A stretch of DNA of 16,563 bases. Origin: an uncultured Actinomycetes bacterium (GTDB taxonomy: Bacteria > Actinomycetota > Actinomycetes > Nanopelagicales > Nanopelagicaceae). This document shows positions 7,430 through 14,263 of the stretch, one piece after another; the first letter of the stretch is position 1, and each line of letters starts with the position of its first letter. Position numbers and translations under genes: made by a program. The stretch spans positions 1 to 16,563 of the forward strand of contig CAITFY010000007.1 in NCBI GenBank assembly GCA_903891755.1, read 5' to 3'. The notes under the pieces were generated by a model. The model was not told the origin of the DNA. It searched no databases and was given only the letters and a program-made list of their open reading frames with translations.

Positions 7430-8809
7430 TTAGTTAGCAGATGCTCGGACAGCGGCCGCTACTGATGTAACAACGCGGGGGTCGAAGACGCTTGGGACGA
7501 TGAAGTTGGCATTGAGTTGATCGCTGCTTACGCATTCGGCAATTGCATTTGCCGCAGCAACCAACATTGTGTCTGTGATTTTATGAATGCGCCCATCAAG
7601 TAATCCACGGAAGATTCCCGGGAAAGCCAAGACATTGTTGATCTGATTGGGATGATCGCTGCGACCAGTAGCAACCACGGCTGCATATTTACGAGCGATT
7701 ACTGGATCAATCTCTGGCTCTGGGTTTGCCAGTGCAAAGACAATTGAACCAGGGGCCATTGAAGCTACATCTGATTCAGTCAAAACATTTGGAGCACTCA
7801 CTCCAATAAAGATATCTGCGCCAACCATCGCCTCAGATAAAGTGCCGCGGAATTCACCTGGGTCACAGTTATCTACAAACCAGGTACGCATTACATCATC
7901 ACCAGGCTTGGTCTCATGAACTAAACCATCTTTATCAAAACCGATGATGTGCTGGGCACCGCTTGCAACCAAGAGACGAGCAACTGCAGTTCCCGCAGCT
8001 CCAGCACCACTCATGACAATCTTGCTCTCGGCAAGGTTCTTCTTTACAAATTTGAGAGCATTTGAAATAGCGGCGAGCACAACGATTGCAGTTCCATGCT
8101 GGTCATCATGGAAGACTGGAATATCTAGGAGCTCCCGGAGGCGACGCTCTACCTCAAAGCAACGCGGCGCAGAGATATCTTCGAGGTTAATACCGCCGTA
8201 AACCGGGGCAATAATTTGGACGGTACGAACAATCTCATCTACATCTTGCGTATCGAGACAGACCGGCCATGCATCTACATCTGCAAAACGCTTGAAGAGC
8301 GCTGCCTTTCCTTCCATCACAGGAAGCGCCGCAGCAGGTCCAATATTTCCAAGTCCTAGAACTGCAGAACCATCTGTAACTACAGCAACTGTATTTCGCT
8401 TAATAGTTAAGCGGCGTGCATCGGAAGGGTCCGCTGCAATTGCTTGTGATATGCGAGCAACACCTGGTGTGTATGCGCGCGAGAGATCGTCACGAGTCTT
8501 AAGTGGAACTTTGGATGTAACTTCAATCTTTCCACCTAGGTGAAGCAGGAAGGTTCGGTCACTTACCTTGCGAACCGTGAGAAGTGGATTCTCAGAGATC
8601 GCTGCGGTGATGCGCTCAGCATGTTCGCTGTCGTGTGCATCGCACGACACATCGATTGTTACTCGATCAATAAAAGATTCAACTACGTCCAGAGCTGTGA
8701 TGGATGCACCTGCTGCGGTAATAGCGGCGGTAATCTCTGCTACTGGTTGTGCTGAAGGTGGACCATCAACACGAATTGTTATTGCATAGCCAGGACTTGT
8801 TGATGCCAT
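7430..8809 (-). CDS. Malic enzyme with N-terminal ACT-like domain
   Basis: This enzyme should catalyse oxidative decarboxylation of malate to pyruvate in the cytosol. Residues 7-85 resemble a small-molecule-binding ACT domain (alternating strands, ITIRVDG, with hydrophobic pattern). Residues 95-459 are the malic enzyme core. Catalytic Y113 is in YTPGVA and K168 in EGKAAL. Metal ligands E210 and D211 lie in NLEDI, with D235/D236 in FHDDQHGTA. The Rossmann glycine motif GAGAAG is at 268-273, and NNVLAFPGIF is at 391-400. D292 after the second strand may favour NAD over NADP, but this is a weak predictor. The total of 459 residues fits short bacterial malic enzymes with an added ACT domain. The ATG overlaps the upp stop by one base (TAATG), so the two are coupled. 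Confidence 0.93.
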   Translation of the reverse strand: MASTSPGYAITIRVDGPPSAQPVAEITAAITAAGASITALDVVESFIDRVTIDVSCDAHDSEHAERITAAISENPLLTVRKVSDRTFLLHLGGKIEVTSKVPLKTRDDLSRAYTPGVARISQAIAADPSDARRLTIKRNTVAVVTDGSAVLGLGNIGPAAALPVMEGKAALFKRFADVDAWPVCLDTQDVDEIVRTVQIIAPVYGGINLEDISAPRCFEVERRLRELLDIPVFHDDQHGTAIVVLAAISNALKFVKKNLAESKIVMSGAGAAGTAVARLLVASGAQHIIGFDKDGLVHETKPGDDVMRTWFVDNCDPGEFRGTLSEAMVGADIFIGVSAPNVLTESDVASMAPGSIVFALANPEPEIDPVIARKYAAVVATGRSDHPNQINNVLAFPGIFRGLLDGRIHKITDTMLVAAANAIAECVSSDQLNANFIVPSVFDPRVVTSVAAAVRASAN

Positions 8810-9447
8810 TACACCACTCCGTAAAGTCGATCGCCAGCATCTCCGAGACCGGGGATGATGTAACCCTTTTCATTTAACTTTTCATCAAGCGCTGCAGTTA
8901 CCAAAGTTAAATTAGCGCTAGTTCCTTCAAATTCTTTTTCTAGAGCTGCAACCCCTTCTGGTGAAGAGAGAATGCAGATCATGGTGATATCAGTGGCGCC
9001 TAAATCGATGAGATAGTGGATTGCAGAGATAAGAGTTCCGCCGGTCGCCAACATTGGATCGAGGACGAAACATTCGTGGTTATGCAGATTCTGTGGGAGG
9101 CGGTTTGCATATGTCTTTGCCTGCAAAGTGTGTTCATCGCGAACCATTCCCAGGAAACCGACTTGGACTGATGGCATGAGGCGCACCATTCCATCCAGCA
9201 TGCCAAGTCCGGCGCGCAAAATTGGAATAACAACGGCATCAGGCTTAGCCATTACGGCACCTTGCGCCATTGCAACCGGAGTCTTCACGGTAACAGGAAC
9301 AGTTTTCACCTCTCGAGTGGCCTCATAGGCGAGCAAGGTCACGATCTCTCCAATTAGCTCCCGAAAGATGGATGAAGGGGTTTTCTCGTCTCGCAATATT
9401 GTCACTTTGTGGGTGATGAGCGGATGTTGGGCCACATGAACTTTCAC
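8809..9447 (-). CDS. upp: Uracil phosphoribosyltransferase (start revised to GTG)
   Basis: This cytosolic salvage enzyme makes UMP from uracil and PRPP. The PRPP-binding loop LDPMLATGGT and the C-terminal uracil-binding segment YIIPGLGDAGDRLYG are intact. An ATG at 9513-9511 would give 234 residues, but its first 22 residues do not match Upp N-termini. Starting at GTG 9447-9445 gives MKVHVAQHPL and 212 residues, the family's usual beginning and length. The sequence supports this: a candidate promoter GCGACA (9483-9478), a 17-bp spacer and TAAAGT (9460-9455) ends 7 nt before this GTG. The transcript is therefore probably leaderless and would not contain the upstream ATG. It overlaps the malic enzyme start by one base. 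Confidence 0.9.
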   Translation of the reverse strand: MKVHVAQHPLITHKVTILRDEKTPSSIFRELIGEIVTLLAYEATREVKTVPVTVKTPVAMAQGAVMAKPDAVVIPILRAGLGMLDGMVRLMPSVQVGFLGMVRDEHTLQAKTYANRLPQNLHNHECFVLDPMLATGGTLISAIHYLIDLGATDITMICILSSPEGVAALEKEFEGTSANLTLVTAALDEKLNEKGYIIPGLGDAGDRLYGVV

Positions 9448-9454
9448 ATCTCCG

Positions 9455-9511
9455 ACTTTACCCGCGTAAGTCAACCTTGTCGCCTGTCCCAAACGGTGGA
9501 ACGATGCAGGC
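9455..9511. promoter_or_regulatory. Back-to-back promoters with overlapping -35 elements (upp / tadA pair)
   Basis: On the minus strand GCGACA (9483-9478), 17 bp and TAAAGT (9460-9455) lead to the upp GTG 7 nt later. On the plus strand TTGTCG (9477-9482), 17 bp and AACGAT (9500-9505) lead to the ATG at 9512 after 6 nt. The two -35 boxes occupy nearly the same bases. Both genes lack Shine-Dalgarno sequences, so both would be leaderless. The minus -10 fits TANNNT; the plus -10 has one mismatch. These are matches by eye, without mapped start sites. Confidence 0.5.
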
Positions 9512-9991
9512 ATGAGCAGCCAAGCAGATCACAATGCAGATGATTTTGGCGTGCTCGCTTGGCGCGAAGACAATGTATGGCGTGCCTCACGCTTGCCCAT
9601 TACGAGGGACCTTGGCTCCATCATGGATCAACTCAAAGCGCAACAAGGCGATATGGGTTCCATTGCCCTTATTGCAATTGATGAAGAGTTTTTCATTATC
9701 GCCCGAAGCACGGGCAGAACCATGCAGATGATGTTGAGTGATGTGACCTATGCGGTTGAGTATGAAATCGCAGCTGATCTGATTGATGCACTCGATTTAC
9801 CTTTTCCAGAAGATGATGATGACCCGCAACCGGGTGGAGATATAGATCTTCTTTCGGATTTCGGAATCAATGCCATGGATCTGGAAATTATGAGTGATGA
9901 TCTTGAGATGTATCCCGAGGAGCAAATCACTTCGCTTGCACATCGTCTGGGCTTCGGCGAACAGTTCGATCAACTATATGATCGTGACTAA
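9512..9991 (+). CDS. Putative tRNA adenosine deaminase-associated protein
   Basis: This 159-residue acidic protein has an Asp/Glu-rich middle (PEDDDDPQPGGDID near 118-131). It resembles the actinobacterial family encoded immediately before tadA. Recognisable features are the N-terminal VLAWREDNVWRASRLP-like strand pattern, the central VEYEIAADLIDALDLP stretch and the C-terminal RLGFGEQFDQLYDRD. The biochemical role is unknown; the name rests on conserved gene order. Its TAA overlaps the tadA ATG by one base (TAATG), which implies coupled translation and perhaps a joint role in tRNA editing. The ATG shares the palindrome CATG with the nominal upp ATG on the other strand. No Shine-Dalgarno is seen; a -10-like AACGAT lies 6 nt upstream. 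Confidence 0.85.
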   Translation: MSSQADHNADDFGVLAWREDNVWRASRLPITRDLGSIMDQLKAQQGDMGSIALIAIDEEFFIIARSTGRTMQMMLSDVTYAVEYEIAADLIDALDLPFPEDDDDPQPGGDIDLLSDFGINAMDLEIMSDDLEMYPEEQITSLAHRLGFGEQFDQLYDRD

Positions 9992-10443
9992 TGGCTGATT
10001 ACGAATTACTCATGCGACAGGCTTTAGCGCTGGCATTAAAAGCTGCTGCGACTGATGAAGTACCTGTCGGCGCAATCGTCATAAATCCCGATGGTTTAAT
10101 TGTTGGAGTCGGCAATAATCTCCGCGAAACAGAGAACGATCCAACTGCACATGCCGAAATCGTCTCATTACGCCAAGCCTCATTACTTAGAGAGAGCTGG
10201 CGACTAGACAATCACACCTTGGTTGTCACGTTAGAGCCATGTGCGATGTGCGCTGGAGCGATAGCGCAATCTCGAATCAAAACTCTGGTCTTTGGTGCAT
10301 GGGATGAGAAAGCCGGCGCAGTCGGCTCAGTGTGGGATGTATTGCGTGACCCCCGTAGCCCACATCAAGTTGAAGTTATTTCAGGAGTTCTTGAAGTTGA
10401 GTGCGCCGCTATCTTGCAAGAGTTTTTTAAAGCGAAGCGTTAA
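9991..10443 (+). CDS. tadA: tRNA-specific adenosine deaminase
   Basis: This 150-residue zinc enzyme converts the wobble adenosine of tRNA-Arg(ACG) to inosine. The zinc site of the cytidine/deoxycytidylate deaminase fold is complete: H54 with catalytic E56 (HAE) and C84/C87 in PCAMC. FGAWDEKAGAVGSVWDVLRDPR at 101-122 is typical of actinobacterial TadA. The length is normal. Translation is coupled to the preceding TadA-associated gene (TAATG), and a tRNA-Ser(CGA) gene starts 17 bp after the stop. A plain cytosine or guanine deaminase is the only alternative; the overall sequence and context favour TadA strongly. Confidence 0.95.
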   Translation: MADYELLMRQALALALKAAATDEVPVGAIVINPDGLIVGVGNNLRETENDPTAHAEIVSLRQASLLRESWRLDNHTLVVTLEPCAMCAGAIAQSRIKTLVFGAWDEKAGAVGSVWDVLRDPRSPHQVEVISGVLEVECAAILQEFFKAKR

Positions 10444-10460
10444 GGCGTATCGTCACCCAT

Positions 10461-10548
10461 GGTGGCGTGTCTGAGTGGCCTAAAGAGCACGTCTCGAAAG
10501 CGTGTGTCGGGCAACCGACCGTGGGTTCAAATCCCACCGCCACCGCCA
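10461..10548 (+). tRNA. tRNA-Ser, anticodon CGA (reads UCG)
   Basis: The 88-nt class II tRNA folds fully. The acceptor stem is GGTGGCG/CGCCACC. The anticodon stem is CACGT/GCGTG with loop CTCGAAA, giving anticodon CGA. The long variable arm is GTCGG-GCAA-CCGAC, and the T arm is GTGGG/CCCAC around TTCAAAT. The discriminator is G, and the 3' CCA is encoded (10546-10548). The long variable arm confirms serine identity. It lies 17 bp after tadA and only 19 bp before the end of the convergent transporter gene. Confidence 0.95.
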
Positions 10549-10567
10549 ACAATTAGGAATAAATAAT

Positions 10568-12925
10568 TTAGTGTTGCCGCAGAATAATTTCATACGATGG
10601 ATTGAGAATTACAAGGTTTCCATCGTTCTCGCCGACCATACCTTCAGCGCAGATTGTTGAACCTACACCGAGACCGGTAATTTCGCGGCGACCAATAAAT
10701 TGGAGAGTGATTCCACCCGTCTCATCCCACACCTCAACATCTACATGTGGAGATGCGCTTGATGGCGCATTTCGGATGGCAGTTACATGACCTTGAATAT
10801 GCGCGCGGTGACGCCATTGAATAGTTCCAATGGGCTTGATGTCTTCCGCGTAGTGACTGGTTTCTAGCGCTTCATCAACGGAATCCTCAACTCTGCGAGT
10901 CTGCTGCTTTGGTTGTTCTGCTTCGACTATATCTGAAGTGTGCTCAAGTTGATGGGTGAGCTCTGCTCCATCAATGATCTTCTCAACATCAAAAGGAATA
11001 ATTGTTGCAACAACACGTGGCAGTTGTGAGATAGGTGCAGCAATTGCCTCAGCGGTACGGTCATGCAAAATAGTTCCGAGTAATCCTGAATACGACCGGC
11101 GCGGAAGCAAGAGAGTTAAGTCATCCTGCGAATCGGCAGTCATGCGAATCGCATATTCAACAGCGGCATTTGGCAAGCGACGGTCTGGGCAATCAATGAG
11201 GTCGAGAGCGATATCGCTGAGCGCACGGTTCTTTGCCCATGCATCTTTCAACTCATTGGCTCGCTGGTCATCTACAACAAAGTGAAGCGCAGTGAGCGCA
11301 TACGGGTTAAGCGAGCGAGCATATCGAACAGCTCCAACGGTAGCTAGATCAACATTGTCCACAAGAACGGTTACATCATGGCGAGTGACCTTTGTGGCAC
11401 GTTCATGAGTGATCTCAGTACGAAGGGCAGTTTGTTCGCGGCGATAGCGGCGATTCAAACGAGTAAGAAGCACAACCAAAATAGGCGCAAGAACGAGAAT
11501 TACCCATGCACCTTCAGCAAACTTAACAACCGCGAAGATGATGATGATTGTGAAAGAGACGATTCCAGAGACCGTGTTTACCGCCCACTTGTATCGCCAA
11601 CCCTTTTGACGTTGTGTCTTGGCACGCTTAGCCATTCCAAATCCAACAAGTGTGAATCCGGTAAATACACCTAGAGCATAGAAAGCAACGAGATGGTTTA
11701 CGGAAGCGCCAGTGACAAGCACGAGTGCGACCGCACATGTAGCCAAGAGCAAGATTCCGTTGGAGAAAGCTAGGCGGTGTCCGCGCTTGGTTAATTGGCG
11801 AGGGAGGAATCCATCATTTGCCACGAAATTAACGAGATATGGAAATCCGCTGTACGCGGTGTTAGCACCAGTAATAAGGATCAACATTGTTGCGCCTTGA
11901 ACAATGTAGAAGAAGACATTTCCAAATGCGCCAGTTCCCAAAGTCGCCTTTGCGATCTGTGAAATAACAGTTGGTGTGCCTGTCTCGTAAGGCGTTGCAT
12001 ATGTTGCGTGAGCAAACCAAGAAACTCCAAATACAAGGGTTCCCAAAATTGCGCTCATAGTGAGCAAGGTCTTACGTGCGTTGACACCTTCTGGAGTCTT
12101 GAATAGTGCAACTCCATCAGAGATTGCCTCTAAGCCGGTGAGCGACGAGCCGCCATTTGCAAAGGCGCGGAGCAAGATGAAGATTGCGGCAAAGCTGACG
12201 AGTCCTTGTGGGTGACCAATTGCAACTGCACCATGAATACTTGTCGGATCAAACTTAGGAAGTGTTCCACGAATGCTGCGGTAGATACCCATCACAAAGA
12301 CAACGCCAAGAGACGCTACGAAGAAATAAGTTGGAAGAGCGAATGCTGCACCAGCTTCTTTAACTCCTCGTAAATTTCCAAAGGTCAAGATAACGATGAC
12401 AGAAACAGTCATAATCAATTTGTAATGTTGCAAACTGGTAAAGGTAGAGATAATTGCATCGATGCCGGCAGAAGATTGAATTGCCACAGTAACGATGTAA
12501 TCCAACATCAAGGCAACAGCTGCCAATTGCGCCAGCGTTGAATTCAAGTTATCTCGCGATACGACGTATGCACCTCCAGATTTTGTATAAACCTGGACAA
12601 CTTCGCGATACGAAAAAGTAACAATGACGAGCACTGCAAGCACAACCGCTGTCATAGGCATCAAAATGTGGAATGCCGCTAATCCAAACGCTGGCAACAG
12701 TGCGAGCAGAATCTGCTCACTTCCATATGCAGAAGATGAGATGCAATCTGAAGACAAAATTCCTAAGGCAAAGCGCTTGCTTAGCCGTTGGTGCGAGAGT
12801 GAATGGCGGTTAAGTGGCTTACCGAGGAAGGCCTTCTTAATCTTGTAGGAGATAGGATCGTGAAGGTGGGCATGTTCCTTGAGAACCATTGGTTCTGGAG
12901 CATCATCTGTCCAAGCTTTTGGCAC
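10568..12925 (-). CDS. KimA-like APC potassium transporter with C-terminal OB-fold domain
   Basis: This is a 785-residue inner-membrane protein. Residues 25-490 form an APC-fold transporter with about 12 helices. They closely resemble B. subtilis KimA (YdaO), a high-affinity K+ importer: GKPL near 35, LSSDCISSSAYGSEQIL at 57-73, GGAYVVSRDNL at 117-127, LDYIVTVAIQSSAGIDAI at 141-158 and GGSSLTGLEAI at 258-268. Residues 515-645 are a cytosolic USP-like domain as in KimA. After an acidic linker (646-698), residues 700-785 form a further domain: IQGHV, WDETGGITLQFIGRREI and GNLVILNPSYEI match the actinobacterial OB-fold nucleic-acid-binding protein family, normally a separate protein. The GTG start has a good AGAAGG site 5-6 nt upstream. 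A different cation or amino-acid substrate cannot be excluded. Confidence 0.88.
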   Translation of the reverse strand: MPKAWTDDAPEPMVLKEHAHLHDPISYKIKKAFLGKPLNRHSLSHQRLSKRFALGILSSDCISSSAYGSEQILLALLPAFGLAAFHILMPMTAVVLAVLVIVTFSYREVVQVYTKSGGAYVVSRDNLNSTLAQLAAVALMLDYIVTVAIQSSAGIDAIISTFTSLQHYKLIMTVSVIVILTFGNLRGVKEAGAAFALPTYFFVASLGVVFVMGIYRSIRGTLPKFDPTSIHGAVAIGHPQGLVSFAAIFILLRAFANGGSSLTGLEAISDGVALFKTPEGVNARKTLLTMSAILGTLVFGVSWFAHATYATPYETGTPTVISQIAKATLGTGAFGNVFFYIVQGATMLILITGANTAYSGFPYLVNFVANDGFLPRQLTKRGHRLAFSNGILLLATCAVALVLVTGASVNHLVAFYALGVFTGFTLVGFGMAKRAKTQRQKGWRYKWAVNTVSGIVSFTIIIIFAVVKFAEGAWVILVLAPILVVLLTRLNRRYRREQTALRTEITHERATKVTRHDVTVLVDNVDLATVGAVRYARSLNPYALTALHFVVDDQRANELKDAWAKNRALSDIALDLIDCPDRRLPNAAVEYAIRMTADSQDDLTLLLPRRSYSGLLGTILHDRTAEAIAAPISQLPRVVATIIPFDVEKIIDGAELTHQLEHTSDIVEAEQPKQQTRRVEDSVDEALETSHYAEDIKPIGTIQWRHRAHIQGHVTAIRNAPSSASPHVDVEVWDETGGITLQFIGRREITGLGVGSTICAEGMVGENDGNLVILNPSYEIILRQH

Positions 12926-13014
12926 GGTTACCTTCTTCTTACGTCATGACCCCTAAAAGAGGTAGACCGATATTTTAGGGTTAAAAGTCAGAGTTGGGCG
13001 AAAGCGCACTTGCT
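12926..13014 (-). promoter_or_regulatory. Promoter and palindrome upstream of the KimA-like gene
   Basis: The 89-bp gap contains a perfect 8-bp inverted repeat, CCCTAAAA (12951-12958) and TTTTAGGG (12973-12980), with 14 nt between. On the minus strand TAAAAT (12977-12972) inside one arm is a good -10, giving a leader of about 40 nt that ends in the AGAAGG ribosome binding site. No matching -35 is clear. Overlap of the -10 with the palindrome suggests an operator. The gap is too short for the long c-di-AMP (ydaO) riboswitch that controls B. subtilis kimA, and none of its structure is evident. Confidence 0.45.
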
Positions 13015-13386
13015 CTACGGCCAGATTATGACTTCCTGCGCGGCCATGAATCTCATGAGTTGAGGCTTTCTCTTCCATGGAAGCAAGGGGAGTTTCTCTT
13101 GGGTTTCATGACCCTCTTGGGGCTTAGAACCATTCCAGATTTCCAAAGTGACCTCCCGCATAGAAAGTCTGAAAGCAAGCGTGACCCCCAAATGGGTTAC
13201 TTCGAGGACCTTGGAATTACGAAGAGTCACTACTTGGTTTTTATACCTAGGAAGGTTGTTAAGAAGTCGTTCGTTTACAAGGAAGGTGACGGCATCCTTG
13301 GTAGGAATAACCGAATAAGCCAAATAGCCGGGATGTAATTTGCGAAAAATTTTCTGGCTAAGCCACAAATAAGGAGAAATTTTCAC
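13015..13386 (-). CDS. Hypothetical basic protein, coupled to the preceding gene
   Basis: I do not recognise this 123-residue protein. It is basic, soluble by appearance, with a plausible beta-rich centre (SVIPTKDAVTFLVNERLL, QVVTLRNSKVLEVTHLGVTLAF) and a lysine/proline-rich C-terminal part (LPLLPWKRKPQ). The start is GTG at 13386-13384, overlapping the upstream stop as GTGA (4 nt). It has no ribosome binding site of its own, so expression would depend on coupling. That overlap and the co-orientation are the main evidence that it is real. An opposite-strand frame at 12994-13338 starts with TTG and has no such support. The possibility remains that this is degenerate or non-coding. Confidence 0.55.
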   Translation of the reverse strand: MKISPYLWLSQKIFRKLHPGYLAYSVIPTKDAVTFLVNERLLNNLPRYKNQVVTLRNSKVLEVTHLGVTLAFRLSMREVTLEIWNGSKPQEGHETQEKLPLLPWKRKPQLMRFMAAQEVIIWP

Positions 13387-13721
13387 AATTGAGAACCCAA
13401 TTCTGCCTCACTTCGTGCAAATTCAAATTCTAGAATCCGGATCTTCTTTGCTTTATTGCCACTTAGCGGAACCCACGAACTAACGTGAAAATCAAAGCCG
13501 CCATCCACCGAGCTGCGAATCGCACAGCCCCTGTTCTCCAAGGAGTAGACCAGGATCATATTCTCGTAAGTTTTCCAAAGTTCTCGGCCCCTCAAGAGAA
13601 TTTTCGCCTGTTCCCGATATCTAGCTTCGCAAGTGTCCAACAAGTCACTGAGAATTTTTAAATGAGCAATCTCCTCTTCAGATTCTCCTGAGGAGGAGAG
13701 GTCAGCATCTTCATGACTCAT
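13383..13721 (-). CDS. Hypothetical acidic protein, possibly leaderless
   Basis: I do not recognise this 112-residue protein. The first 20 residues are strongly acidic and Ser-rich (SHEDADLSSSGESEEE). Residues 20-55 are likely helical with coiled-coil character (IAHLKILSDLLDTCEARYREQAKILLRG), followed by a beta-type segment (GCAIRSSVDGGFDFHVSSWVPL) and a mixed-charge end. There is no signal or membrane segment. The ATG has no Shine-Dalgarno, but TAATGT (13733-13728) lies 6 nt upstream, the same leaderless layout as galT. It follows the secreted-protein gene by 14 bp and overlaps the next gene by 4 nt. An acidic protein followed by a coupled basic one recalls toxin-antitoxin order, but no motif supports that. 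Confidence 0.65.
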   Translation of the reverse strand: MSHEDADLSSSGESEEEIAHLKILSDLLDTCEARYREQAKILLRGRELWKTYENMILVYSLENRGCAIRSSVDGGFDFHVSSWVPLSGNKAKKIRILEFEFARSEAELGSQL

Positions 13722-13735
13722 AAATAAACATTAAC

Positions 13736-14206
13736 TTAAGTCCCGCAGGCCAAGGGTTCTATTTCACTCGACTGAGTTGCCCTGGCGTATTGCCATCGAC
13801 CAGCAATGAATGCCTTTGAAAAGGCAACTCCAAACCAGTAGGTGAGGTTCCTATTTATGCAGGTGATGTATTTATCCTGAAGTTTCACAATCAATCCAGA
13901 ACTACTCTCTGTGCTCTGTTTATTTGTGAACGGGCCGTATACGTGATCCCCAAATTCTCCTTTTTTATGAATTTCCAATGTGATCAAAACCTTCGTCTGT
14001 TCAACGTTGCAGATTGAAGAAACATTTACTTTCACGACCCGTAAATCGCGGTGTCTTTGCAAAGTTGTTGAAAGGTGGGCGTTTTGGACTTCTAGCCGAC
14101 AAACTGGTTTTTGAGGTTTCGGTGTCGGCACAATGGCCACCGCCTCTCCGGCGGTGAGGAGTAGCCATATCAGGGAAGCGGAGAGGTACTTCTTAAATTT
14201 CAACAT
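13736..14206 (-). CDS. Hypothetical small secreted protein
   Basis: Read from the ATG at 14206, this is a 156-residue protein with a clear Sec signal: KFKKYL, hydrophobic SASLIWLLLTAGEA, then AVA as cleavage site (near residue 24 of this start). The exported part starts with a Pro/Lys-rich stretch (IVPTPKPQKP) and has four cysteines, at residues 36, 66, 116 and 154, enough for two disulfides; the pattern suggests a small beta-sandwich. A TTG at 14221 would add five residues, but the candidate promoter (TGGATA, 17 bp, TAATTT at 14227-14222) places transcription start near 14215, downstream of that TTG. I recognise no family. It is the first of three co-oriented small genes next to tRNA-Ser(GGA). 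Confidence 0.65.
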   Translation of the reverse strand: MLKFKKYLSASLIWLLLTAGEAVAIVPTPKPQKPVCRLEVQNAHLSTTLQRHRDLRVVKVNVSSICNVEQTKVLITLEIHKKGEFGDHVYGPFTNKQSTESSSGLIVKLQDKYITCINRNLTYWFGVAFSKAFIAGRWQYARATQSSEIEPLACGT

Positions 14207-14221
14207 GGTGGATGGTGACAA

Positions 14222-14252
14222 AAATTAACTAGTGCTACGAAAGTTATCCACA
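14222..14252 (-). promoter_or_regulatory. Candidate promoter overlapped by a consensus DnaA box
   Basis: On the minus strand TGGATA (14250-14245), a 17-bp spacer and TAATTT (14227-14222) form a fair promoter for the secreted-protein gene. The plus-strand sequence TTATCCACA at 14244-14252 is the exact DnaA-box consensus and covers the -35. A single 9-mer can occur by chance, and no second box or AT-rich unwinding element is seen, so this is not an origin. Confidence 0.45.
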
Positions 14253-14263
14253 CTCAATAAAAC

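Noticed and set aside
12994..13338. Plus-strand frame of 114 codons opposite the basic hypothetical gene
   Set aside because: It needs a TTG start and lacks a ribosome binding site. The minus-strand frame has a 4-nt overlap with its upstream gene and matches the local direction of the cluster.
13015..13721. Toxin-antitoxin module made of the acidic and basic hypothetical genes
   Set aside because: Size, charge and overlap fit, but no known toxin or DNA-binding antitoxin motif is visible, so I do not annotate it as such.
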